Of a stretch of DNA of 6,127 nucleotides, positions 1 through 5,617 are shown piece by piece. Every line of letters begins with the position of its first letter. Positions within the stretch are counted from its first letter, which is position 1. A program made the translations under genes and the position numbers. This stretch comes from Acidobacteriaceae bacterium (GTDB taxonomy: Bacteria > Acidobacteriota > Terriglobia > Terriglobales > Acidobacteriaceae): NCBI GenBank assembly GCA_030042915.1, contig JASHYS010000217.1:1-6127 (forward strand), given 5' to 3'. Below the pieces are notes generated by a model. The model worked only from the letters and a program-made list of their open reading frames with translations, searched no databases and was not told the DNA's origin.

Positions 1-2046
1 GCGGGAATGGCGCTGCGGCCCGAGTGGGCATTCGCCCAGGGGCCGGCGCAGGCTGACGAGACCGTGAAGCGCGTGCTGGTGATGTTCAAGTGCCACTTCG
101 ACGCGGGATTCATCGATACGCAATACAACGTCGTTCATAAATACTTCAACCAGTACTTCCCGCAGGCGATCGAGGTAGCCCGAGCGGCCAACGCGGGTGG
201 GAAACGGCGCTACGTGTGGACGACGGGCTCGTGGCTGCTTTACGAGTACCTGGAGCAGGCCGGCACTGGCGAGCGCAAGACCATGGAGCGGGCGATTGCG
301 CGCGGCGACATTGCGTGGCACGCGCTGCCGTTCACGTGGCAGACAGAAATGCTCGCGCCTTCCATGATCGAAGGCAGCCTGGCGCTGGCGCGGTCGCTGG
401 ACCAGCGCTTTGGAAAAGTGTCGACGGGCGCCAAAATGACCGATGTGCCCGGGCACACGCGCGGGATCATTGGGCCGCTGGCGAAACATGGCGTCACGTT
501 TCTTGAGATCGGCGTGAATGGCGGCTCAACGCCTGCCGAGCTGCCGCCGATTTTCTTATGGAAGGACCCGGCAGGCGCGAGCCTGGCCATGATGTACCAC
601 CACGAGTACGGCGGCACGGCGGTGGTTCCCGGCGCGGATCTTGCTTTGGTCACCGAGGTGCGCGGTGACAACAGCGGGCCGCATACTCTGGATGAAATTG
701 ACAAGGTTCATGCGGCGCTGGCGGCGCGATTCCCGAATGCGGAGATCGAAGCCGCGAATTTGAGCGAGATGGCCAATACGCTTGCCCCCTTCCACGACAA
801 GCTGCCGGTGGTAAATGCGGAGATCGGCGACACGTGGATTTATGGCTGCGCCAGCGATCCGCTCAAGGTGGCGCGGTACCGCGAGATCTCACGGCTGCGC
901 GAGGCGTGGATCGCGAAGGGTTTGCTGAGTGTGGGCGATGCGGCGGATTTGCAGTTGCTCAGGCACGTATTGCTTGAGGCGGAGCACACATGGGGCACGG
1001 ATACCAAGACGTGGCTCGATTTCGATAACTACATTCCGGCCGACCTGGCGCGCATGCTCGACACCAAGAGCTACATGGTTGTGGAATTCAGCTGGATCGA
1101 AAAGCGCCAGGATTTGTTGGACGGGGTTGCGACTTTGCCCGAGGCGCTGAAAGAGGAAGCGCAACTGGCGATTGAGGGCTTGAGACCGGTGTGGCCAGTA
1201 GCAGCTCACGAACCCGTTTCGCCGCACGCGGTGAAAAAGCCAATCGACACGGAGCACTTTGTCTTGAAGATCCACGGGACCACGGGCGCCATCGTCGAGC
1301 TTCGCAACAAATCCACTGGACGCGAATGGGCGAGCGAGAAGAATCCTGTTGCGCTGCTTACATACCAGACGCTTTCCGCGGATGATTACCAGCATTATCA
1401 GGCAAGTTACCTGACGACGAAGGCCGACTGGGCTGCGAAAGACTTCGGCAAGCCGAATATCGAGCGGTTTGGTGCACGACGCCAGGAATGGCAGCCAAGT
1501 TCCGTCCAGGTGAGCGTTGAGGAGTCGGGCGATGCGCATCGAATTCTGATTGCGCCGCAGTTCAACGACGGCCCAGCGTTCACATCGGGCCGCGCCGCGT
1601 TTCCGCGCCACGTGTTTGTGGAACTTGTGCTTCCAAAAAGCGATCCCGCTATTCACATCGCGGTTTCCTGGTTCGGCAAGCCTGCCACGCGCATGCCTGA
1701 GGCGCTGTGGCTCACCTTCAATCCGGTGGTTGAGGATGCGAAGGCCTGGAAGCTCGACAAGTCGGGCCAATGGATTTCGCCCTTCGAAGTCGTCGCATCC
1801 GGAAATCGGCACATGCACTGCCTGCAACAAGGATTCCGTTACCAGCACGGCGCCGGCGCCTTTACCGTGGACACGCTGGATGCACCCGTGGTGGCGCTGG
1901 GCGAGCGCGACCCGCTGCTCTTCTCGAACGAGCAGCCCGATTTGAGCAAGGGAATCCATTCGTGCCTATTCAACAACTGCTGGGGCACGAACTACATCAT
2001 GTGGTACGGCGAGGATCTGCGCGCGCGGTATCTTTTGCGAGCATGA
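1..2046 (+). CDS. DUF5054-family exported GH38-like putative glycosidase (5' end outside window)
   Basis: The frame is open from base 1 and ends at TGA 2044-2046; 681 residues are visible. The first ATG at 7 is probably internal, because the opening residues (AGMALRPEWAFAQG) read like the end of an export signal with cleavage near AFA-Q. The true start would then lie upstream, and the protein would act outside the cytoplasm. Counting from the ATG at 7, the N-terminal domain carries CHFDAGF (H30, D32), like the HNDPGW zinc motif of family 38 alpha-mannosidases. TDVPGH follows, with D146 in the place of the GH38 nucleophile, and then GDTWIYGCASDP (274-285). From about residue 400 the protein looks like a beta-rich C-terminal domain. 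I recognise the family as DUF5054 (from memory); a glycoside hydrolase role is inference and the substrate is unknown. It converges on the next gene, 114 bases away. Confidence 0.82.
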   Translation, partial: AGMALRPEWAFAQGPAQADETVKRVLVMFKCHFDAGFIDTQYNVVHKYFNQYFPQAIEVARAANAGGKRRYVWTTGSWLLYEYLEQAGTGERKTMERAIARGDIAWHALPFTWQTEMLAPSMIEGSLALARSLDQRFGKVSTGAKMTDVPGHTRGIIGPLAKHGVTFLEIGVNGGSTPAELPPIFLWKDPAGASLAMMYHHEYGGTAVVPGADLALVTEVRGDNSGPHTLDEIDKVHAALAARFPNAEIEAANLSEMANTLAPFHDKLPVVNAEIGDTWIYGCASDPLKVARYREISRLREAWIAKGLLSVGDAADLQLLRHVLLEAEHTWGTDTKTWLDFDNYIPADLARMLDTKSYMVVEFSWIEKRQDLLDGVATLPEALKEEAQLAIEGLRPVWPVAAHEPVSPHAVKKPIDTEHFVLKIHGTTGAIVELRNKSTGREWASEKNPVALLTYQTLSADDYQHYQASYLTTKADWAAKDFGKPNIERFGARRQEWQPSSVQVSVEESGDAHRILIAPQFNDGPAFTSGRAAFPRHVFVELVLPKSDPAIHIAVSWFGKPATRMPEALWLTFNPVVEDAKAWKLDKSGQWISPFEVVASGNRHMHCLQQGFRYQHGAGAFTVDTLDAPVVALGERDPLLFSNEQPDLSKGIHSCLFNNCWGTNYIMWYGEDLRARYLLRA

Positions 2047-2160
2047 GTGGCCGAGCGCGCCGGAGGGATTCCATGCCGCGGCCAGGCAATTTGGCCAGCC
2101 GATGACATCACCGTCGTCGCCATTCGCCGCAAGGCAGCCTTTGCCCTGGCGTGAGCGACG

Positions 2161-2709
2161 CTAACTTCCCGTGGTGTGGACGATGGTGATCTGCGTTTCA
2201 CCGTTGTTCTGGTTGGCTTGCTGCACGACGGTGATGGTGATCGAGTCGCTGCCATTGTTCACATTGATGTATCCGCCCGTGTCGGTTGTCATCACCTCAG
2301 CATTCGGGCCGGCCTGGTCCTTGTAGAAGGCCATGACCTTGTCTGGGGAGTCCGATGTGAGAAAGTTGGCGGTGACCATGGACTTTCCGGCGACGGTCAT
2401 GTGCAGGGTTCCTTTGCCCTGCGTGGCGCCGGGATAGATGGCGATGCCCAGCTCGCTCGCAGTGACCGGCTGCGCGGTGCTGGCGGTGATGGCGCCGCCG
2501 GGCGTGCTGACGGTGTATTGGCCATTGGCGCTCTTGTGAACGGTCCTGGAGATGCGCCAGAATCCGTAGCCGATCACGCCGACTACGAGCATGCCCAGAA
2601 CGACAAAGATTCCCACGATGATGAGAACGATCTTTAAGGCGCCGGAGGATTTTTGTGGAGGTGCTCCCGCGGGCTGAGGAACGGCTGGTGTGTTCGCTGG
2701 GTCAGGCAT
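2161..2709 (-). CDS. Single-pass membrane protein with YPGA/TSDSPDKV extracytoplasmic domain, function unknown
   Basis: This 182-residue protein has a Pro/Ala-rich N-terminus (residues 1-23), one hydrophobic segment at about 27-50 ending in GFWR, and a polar C-terminal domain. The K20/K26 side probably faces the cytoplasm and the C-terminal domain the outside, although orientation is not certain. The outer domain contains ELGIAIYPGA, then TANFLTSDSPDKVMAFYKDQAG, then a Thr/Ile/Val-rich beta-like tail. I recall similar YPGA ... SPDKV ... FYK domains in uncharacterised Acidobacteriota proteins, but I know of no assigned function. The start is supported by an AAAGGGA ribosome binding site 7 bases upstream. 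The stop is TAG. It diverges from the aldehyde dehydrogenase gene across a 236-base spacer, so it is probably transcribed alone. Confidence 0.8.
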   Translation of the reverse strand: MPDPANTPAVPQPAGAPPQKSSGALKIVLIIVGIFVVLGMLVVGVIGYGFWRISRTVHKSANGQYTVSTPGGAITASTAQPVTASELGIAIYPGATQGKGTLHMTVAGKSMVTANFLTSDSPDKVMAFYKDQAGPNAEVMTTDTGGYINVNNGSDSITITVVQQANQNNGETQITIVHTTGS

Positions 2710-2716
2710 AGTTAGT

Positions 2717-2723
2717 TCCCTTT
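2717..2723 (-). promoter_or_regulatory. Ribosome binding site for the 2709 membrane-protein gene
   Basis: The minus strand reads AAAGGGA, 7 bases before the ATG at 2709. This is a good Shine-Dalgarno match and fixes the start of the membrane protein. Confidence 0.7.
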
Positions 2724-2771
2724 CATGGACCTGCTGTGGGTTTCAGGGGGAGCGCGTTTGAAGATTGAGAC

Positions 2772-2777
2772 ACTATA
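2772..2777 (-). promoter_or_regulatory. Possible -10 box (TATAGT) for the membrane-protein gene
   Basis: The minus strand reads TATAGT, matching five of six TATAAT positions, about 62 bases upstream of the ATG at 2709. No convincing -35 box sits 16-18 bases further upstream, so this is only a candidate. Acidobacterial promoters are often poor matches to the E. coli consensus. Confidence 0.25.
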
Positions 2778-2867
2778 CCTCATGGGCGGCGCTTAGAGTA
2801 AGCGAATTGTTTACCCCCGGGGCGGCTCTTGCGCGGAACCGGAGCGAGGATCTCAGGCCGAGCGCGG

Positions 2868-2884
2868 GGCGGCCAAAAGCCGCC
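2868..2884 (+). repeat. GC-rich inverted repeat in the aldehyde dehydrogenase leader
   Basis: GGCGGC (2868-2873) and GCCGCC (2879-2884) form a perfect 6-base-pair stem around a CAAAA loop, about 60 bases upstream of the dehydrogenase start. It is followed by a second inverted repeat 14 bases later. It could be an RNA hairpin in the leader or a DNA operator. No T-run follows, so it is not a canonical terminator. Confidence 0.5.
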
Positions 2885-2898
2885 GGCACCGAGGGGGA

Positions 2899-2917
2899 GC
2901 CCTTTACCATCAAGGGC
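2899..2917 (+). repeat. Inverted repeat GCCCTT-N7-AAGGGC upstream of the dehydrogenase
   Basis: GCCCTT (2899-2904) and AAGGGC (2912-2917) are perfect inverted repeats separated by TACCATC. The element ends 28 bases before the dehydrogenase ATG. The spacing would suit a repressor operator or a leader hairpin; the sequence alone does not decide between them. Confidence 0.5.
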
Positions 2918-2929
2918 GTACACTCATCC

Positions 2930-2941
2930 TGACGGGAGTCA
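2930..2941 (+). promoter_or_regulatory. Ribosome binding site of the dehydrogenase, in a small hairpin loop
   Basis: The CGGGAG Shine-Dalgarno at 2933-2938 ends 7 bases before ATG 2946. It supports that start over in-frame upstream codons. The flanks TGAC (2930-2933) and GTCA (2938-2941) are complementary and would place GGGA in a four-base loop. The stem is short, so any effect on translation is uncertain. Confidence 0.55.
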
Positions 2942-2945
2942 AGCC

Positions 2946-4382
2946 ATGAAGATGCGTCCCGGAACGCAGACCGGATTCCTGCTGTGCGGCAAGGAATGGA
3001 GTGAAGGCGAAGCGCTGGAGGTGCGCTCGCCCTGGGATCAGGGGCTGGTGGGACGCGTGACCGTGGCCACGCGGGCCGACGCACGCCAGGCCGTGAACCA
3101 TGCGGCAGCCAGTTTGCGGCGCACGCGCGCTTTGCCGCGGTGGAAACGCCGCGAAATCCTTGAAGACGTGGCGGCGGCTCTGATCGAGCAGAAGGAGCGG
3201 TTCGCACAACTGATCGTAGCCGAGGCGGGCAAGCCAGTGCGGCTGGCGCGGATCGAGGTGGATCGCGCCGTGCTCATCTTCAAAACCGCGGCCGAGGAGG
3301 CGGTGCGGCTGGGCGGCGAAACCATTCCGCTGGACCTGACTGAGGGCAACGAGGGCCGCTGGGGAATCGTGCAGCGCTTTCCAGTGGGCCCGGTTCTGGC
3401 CATTACACCCTTCAATTTTCCGCTGATCCTGGTGGCGCACAAGGCCGCGCCGGCCATAGCTGCCGGCTGCCCGCTGATTGTGAAGCCCGCGCCGCAAACT
3501 CCGTTTACCGCGCTGGCTCTGGGTGAGCTGATTCTGAAGGCGGGCTGGCCTGAGGAGGCGCTGGCCGTGATGCCGCTGGACAACGCCGATACCGCATGGC
3601 TGGCGGAAAAAGAAGATCGCGTCAAGCTGGTGAGCTTTACAGGGTCGGCCGCGGTGGGCTGGGAGCTGAAAGCCCATTCCGGCCGCAAACGCGTGCTGCT
3701 CGAGCTGGGCGGGAACGCCGCGCTGGTGGTGCACAGTGACTGGAAGGACCTGGACGACGCGGCATTGCGCACGGCGCATGCGGCCTTCAACTTTGCAGGA
3801 CAGTCGTGCATCAGTGTGCAGCGCGTGTTTGTTGAGCGGAACATCTTCCAGACCTTCACCTGGAAAGTGGTGGATCACGCGGCGAAGATGGTGGCCGGCG
3901 ATCCCACGCACGAGGCCACTGAGGTGGGTCCAATGATCCGCCCCAGCGATGCGGAGCGCGTGGAAGCATGGATCAAGGAGGCTGTGCAGGCCGGCGCCAA
4001 ACTGGTGGCCGGCGGCGAGCGCAATGGATCGGTCGTCACTCCGGCGATCCTGTCCGCCACCAAGCCGGGCATGAAGATTCGCGACGAGGAGGTCTTCGGG
4101 CCGGTGATGATGATTGAGCCGTACGACGACTTCGAAGAGGCGCTCTCGGCCGTGAACCACTCGCGGTACGGATTGCAGGCGGGACTGCTGACGCGCGACT
4201 CCGGCCGCATCCTTACCGCCTATCGCGAACTGGAGGTGGGTACGCTCATCGTCGGCGACACGCCCACCTGGCGCCTGGATCCGATGCCCTATGGCGGAGT
4301 CAAAGAGTCGGGGCTGGGCCGCGAAGGCGTGCGCAGCGCGATTGCGGAGATGACCGAGCCACGCATGCTGGTGATGACCTGA
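2946..4382 (+). CDS. NAD(P)-dependent aldehyde dehydrogenase, ALDH21-like/lactaldehyde dehydrogenase-like subgroup
   Basis: This 478-residue enzyme, the usual length for soluble aldehyde dehydrogenases, should oxidise an aldehyde to a carboxylate in the cytoplasm. All core motifs are intact: PFNFP with N157, the cofactor-binding K180 in VKPA, FTGS at 231-234, ELGGN with general base E253, the nucleophile C288 in GQSCIS, and EEVFGP with E382 and F384 at the nicotinamide ribose. The C-terminal MPYGGVKESGLGREG block and GQSCISVQR resemble the bacterial ALDH21-like group, near lactaldehyde and phosphonoacetaldehyde dehydrogenases. The substrate cannot be read from the sequence. ATG 2946 is chosen for its CGGGAG site 7 bases upstream. 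An in-frame extension to 2829 would add a low-complexity Gly/Arg/Pro-rich stretch unlike the family. No pathway genes flank it. Confidence 0.93.
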   Translation: MKMRPGTQTGFLLCGKEWSEGEALEVRSPWDQGLVGRVTVATRADARQAVNHAAASLRRTRALPRWKRREILEDVAAALIEQKERFAQLIVAEAGKPVRLARIEVDRAVLIFKTAAEEAVRLGGETIPLDLTEGNEGRWGIVQRFPVGPVLAITPFNFPLILVAHKAAPAIAAGCPLIVKPAPQTPFTALALGELILKAGWPEEALAVMPLDNADTAWLAEKEDRVKLVSFTGSAAVGWELKAHSGRKRVLLELGGNAALVVHSDWKDLDDAALRTAHAAFNFAGQSCISVQRVFVERNIFQTFTWKVVDHAAKMVAGDPTHEATEVGPMIRPSDAERVEAWIKEAVQAGAKLVAGGERNGSVVTPAILSATKPGMKIRDEEVFGPVMMIEPYDDFEEALSAVNHSRYGLQAGLLTRDSGRILTAYRELEVGTLIVGDTPTWRLDPMPYGGVKESGLGREGVRSAIAEMTEPRMLVMT

Positions 4383-4422
4383 GCGGGGCCGGGCCATTGC
4401 GGGACGGACGCTCACTCTCGCA

Positions 4423-4441
4423 GGCCGCTTATCTTGCGGCC
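4423..4441. terminator. Hairpin between convergent genes, possible terminator
   Basis: GGCCGC (4423-4428) and GCGGCC (4436-4441) form a perfect stem around TTATCTT, 40 bases past the dehydrogenase stop and 31 bases past the small basic gene's stop on the other strand. Neither strand has a T-run after it. A bidirectional termination role is inferred from position and stem, not from a complete terminator signature. Confidence 0.4.
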
Positions 4442-4443
4442 GA

Positions 4444-4471
4444 CGAAGTCAAATGTAGTCCATTTCGTTCG
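4444..4471. terminator. Second hairpin between convergent genes
   Basis: AAATG (4451-4455) pairs with CATTT (4461-4465) around TAGTC. An outer CGAA (4444-4447) / TTCG (4468-4471) stem continues across a small internal loop. It abuts the stop of the small basic gene (TAA 4475-4473) on the minus strand, so it could protect or end that transcript. No T-tract is present. Confidence 0.35.
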
Positions 4472-4472
4472 C

Positions 4473-4703
4473 TTATGCCTTCTTCCTGGCCTTGGCGTGC
4501 ACAGCGGCCCACCGCCTGCGCTGTGCGTCGGCAATTCGCTTGCGCGCTTCAGCGCTCAGGACGCGTTTCTTTCTGGGCTTGGCTTTTGAGGCGGCTTTGG
4601 ATGCGCCGTTGGTTCCGGTTCCAATGCTGGCAAGAATCTTGCGCGCTTGGGTTAGTCTTGCGATCTCTGAGTCTATTTGAGAAAGAATCTGTTCTATCGC
4701 CAT
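4473..4703 (-). CDS. Small basic H1-like protein with SAEARKRIADAQRRRW box, possibly DNA-binding
   Basis: This 76-residue protein carries about 20 Lys/Arg against 5 acidic residues. Residues 1-27 look like an amphipathic helix (I3, I6, I10, I14, L17, I23, L24). Residues 28-47 are a Gly/Ala/Ser/Lys linker turning strongly basic (KPRKKR). Residues 50-65 (SAEARKRIADAQRRRW) match a box I recall at the C-terminus of many small uncharacterised bacterial proteins, and the tail is again basic. Nucleic-acid binding is inferred from composition, and oligomerisation through the N-terminal helix is speculative. No strong Shine-Dalgarno precedes the ATG; with the candidate promoter at 4722-4750 the leader would be very short. 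The gene converges on the dehydrogenase gene. Confidence 0.75.
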   Translation of the reverse strand: MAIEQILSQIDSEIARLTQARKILASIGTGTNGASKAASKAKPRKKRVLSAEARKRIADAQRRRWAAVHAKARKKA

Positions 4704-4721
4704 AGATTAAGAATAACTCGT

Positions 4722-4750
4722 AAAATCCGCCTCGGACTGCCCGTAGTCAA
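4722..4750 (-). promoter_or_regulatory. Candidate promoter for the small basic protein
   Basis: The minus strand has TTGACT (4750-4745), five of six matches to the -35 consensus. GATTTT (4727-4722) lies after a 17-base spacer and is a weak -10. Transcription would begin only about 10 bases before the ATG at 4703. The -35 overlaps one of the alternating GACT/AGTC motifs of this spacer. Confidence 0.35.
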
Positions 4751-4762
4751 ACTATTTTCGTG

Positions 4763-4836
4763 ACTTAGAAGTCCGATTCCGTTGGCCCGCAACGCGGGGA
4801 CTTCGCGTACTGCAAGTAACACCTGCGCGACTAAGT
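4763..4836. repeat. Long hairpin within a possible three-way-junction fold
   Basis: GAAGTCC (4768-4774) pairs perfectly with GGACTTC (4798-4804). Inside it, CGTTG (4780-4784) pairs with CAACG (4790-4794) around GCCCG, with one or two further pairs between. Outside, ACTTA (4763-4767) pairs with TAAGT (4832-4836). A second arm, 4812-4826, forms six pairs on the minus-strand transcript, where a C-A mismatch on the plus strand becomes G-U. This could be a structured RNA read leftward, a repeat element, or an operator cluster. It is hand-folded only. Confidence 0.4.
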
Positions 4837-4894
4837 TCTAACTCGCCGATCCGCCATCAACCTTCGGCTCCCCGAGCTTTCAAATCGCTTCTTC

Positions 4895-4938
4895 GAGCGG
4901 CGGATATCTTCGGTTACGCAGAAGATAGTCCGCCGATC
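4895..4938 (-). terminator. Strong hairpin after the secreted-protein gene, possible terminator
   Basis: CGGCGGA plus TATCTTC (4898-4911) pairs with GAAGATA, a bulged G (4928), and TCCGCCG (4921-4935). This gives 14 pairs around a nine-base loop (GGTTACGCA). After a G-A mismatch, GA (4895-4896) / TC (4937-4938) extends the stem. On the minus strand it begins 11 bases after the stop of the His-rich protein, the position of a terminator or mRNA-stabilising stem. It lacks a following T-run: the minus strand continues GAAGAAGCGATTTG. Confidence 0.5.
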
Positions 4939-4949
4939 AAAGCCGTAGC

Positions 4950-5453
4950 TTACCCAAGGTACATTACGTGAACATAGGTGCCCAGGCGCACGTTGTAGGC
5001 CAGGTACCAGCCGATATGATCCGGATCGTCATAGATGATGATTTCATCGGAGCCCCAAAGCCAGCCATCGCAGTAGGCGATGTCGGCCGCCGCAACTGAC
5101 CAGTACCATCCGTTGAACCAGAAGCGGTTGGGACCGCCGCCGGCCAGGTGCCAGACGTGCGCGGGGCCAAAGCCGCCGGTAAAGTGGCCATGCGCCCAGG
5201 GCTGCGTGAGATGGTAGCGCGGATCGTTGGGACCGGTGTCATGGCCCACCCACTTGCCATTGTCGACGTGCGGTGCGTTGGGATGGCCGGGCTGATCGGA
5301 AAGGTTACGGTGAGTGTTCGGCGCCTGTGGCGTGCCGTGATAGGCCGTAGGTCCGTGCGCCGGAGGCGCGGGATGTCCACCGGACTTTTGTTGCGCGATG
5401 GCTGGTACAGCGAAGACGAGCAACGCCGCGAAAGCGATGTGCATGAATTTCAT
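4950..5453 (-). CDS. Secreted His-rich protein with C-terminal [18 protein letters not shown] domain, function unknown
   Basis: The 167-residue product starts with a clear signal peptide ([20 protein letters not shown]) and probable cleavage after A20. The mature part has 14 His in 147 residues. Residues about 24-110 are low-complexity and rich in His, Pro and Gly ([19 protein letters not shown]). Residues about 110-167 form an aromatic domain with [32 protein letters not shown] and a [11 protein letters not shown] end. I recall this C-terminal pattern in uncharacterised Acidobacteriota exported proteins. Metal binding is suggested by the His content but not shown; C128 is the only cysteine. 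ATG 5453 is chosen because GAGGAGGA lies just upstream and the signal peptide begins there. An in-frame ATG at 5549 would bury the signal peptide behind 32 residues. A strong hairpin follows the stop. Confidence 0.82.
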   Translation of the reverse strand: MKFMHIAFAALLVFAVPAIAQQKSGGHPAPPAHGPTAYHGTPQAPNTHRNLSDQPGHPNAPHVDNGKWVGHDTGPNDPRYHLTQPWAHGHFTGGFGPAHVWHLAGGGPNRFWFNGWYWSVAAADIAYCDGWLWGSDEIIIYDDPDHIGWYLAYNVRLGTYVHVMYLG

Positions 5454-5457
5454 CGAT

Positions 5458-5465
5458 TCCTCCTC
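5458..5465 (-). promoter_or_regulatory. Strong ribosome binding site for the secreted His-rich protein
   Basis: The minus strand reads GAGGAGGA ending 4 bases before ATG 5453. This near-perfect Shine-Dalgarno decides the start in favour of the signal-peptide methionine over the upstream in-frame ATG at 5549. Confidence 0.8.
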
Positions 5466-5580
5466 AAAACCCGTAGGAAGAAAACGGAGGGTAAAGTGGA
5501 CTTCTCCCGGGCGGGTAGTCACAACTGCCTGCACTGGGAATTCTTGCACACCGAGGCGCCGTCGGGCACTTAAATTTTTC

Positions 5581-5615
5581 TTGAGCGCCCGCGAAGCACC
5601 TCTGGCTCCTGCGCT
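5581..5615 (-). terminator. Imperfect hairpin after glyA
   Basis: Just after the glyA stop, the minus strand can pair AGCGC (5615-5611) with GCGCT (5588-5584), and inside that GGAGC with GCTTC with one wobble. An A-rich then T-rich stretch (AAGAAAAATTT) follows. It is a weak terminator candidate; if it fails, glyA transcripts would run into the His-rich gene. Confidence 0.3.
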
Positions 5616-5617
5616 GC

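Larger units (their letters stand above)
4704..4949. other. Gene-free, palindrome-rich spacer of 246 bases
   Basis: No convincing reading frame is present here, and the part next to 4704 is visibly more AT-rich than the flanking genes. The spacer holds the candidate promoter of the small basic protein, alternating GACT/AGTC motifs (4735-4832), a long hairpin at 4768-4804 inside a possible three-way fold, a weaker hairpin (TTCGG 4863-4867 / CCGAG 4872-4876, one wobble pair), and a strong hairpin at 4895-4938. I find no tRNA: there is no GTTCGANNC T-loop on either strand. Confidence 0.6.

Noticed and set aside
889..1959. Long antisense open frame opposite the DUF5054 gene
   Set aside because: It is a GC-rich shadow with Arg/His/Leu-heavy composition and no recognisable domain. 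The sense frame carries clear motifs throughout.
2080..2096. Terminator between the DUF5054 gene and the membrane protein gene (GGCCA/TGGCC), plus a bulged stem at 2129-2144
   Set aside because: The stems are only 5-6 pairs with no T-run, and are expected by chance in GC-rich DNA.
2176..2637. Plus-strand open frame opposite the membrane protein
   Set aside because: The Asp/Gly/Val/Arg-rich translation has no domain and no ribosome binding site. The minus strand has a membrane helix and a good start.
2758..2779. Plus-strand promoter TTGAAG ... TATACC
   Set aside because: The spacer is only about 10 bases, too short for a sigma-70 type promoter.
2829..2945. In-frame N-terminal extension of the aldehyde dehydrogenase
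   Set aside because: It encodes a Gly/Arg/Pro-rich low-complexity stretch, crosses the hairpins and ribosome binding site, and would make the enzyme longer than its family. ATG 2946 has a good Shine-Dalgarno.
2910..4415. Long antisense open frame opposite the aldehyde dehydrogenase
   Set aside because: It overlaps a fully motif-complete enzyme gene, and its product is His/Arg/Gln-rich without family features.
4763..4836. tRNA gene
   Set aside because: The length and closing helix are suggestive, but there is no T-loop GTTCGANNC, no D-arm pattern and no 7-pair acceptor on either strand.
4844..4938. Direct repeat CGCCGATC at 4844 and 4931
   Set aside because: Eight bases only, and the second copy is explained by the arm of the hairpin at 4895-4938.
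5454..5549. Upstream ATG for the secreted His-rich protein
   Set aside because: It would put 32 residues before a clear signal peptide, and the strong GAGGAGGA site serves the ATG at 5453.
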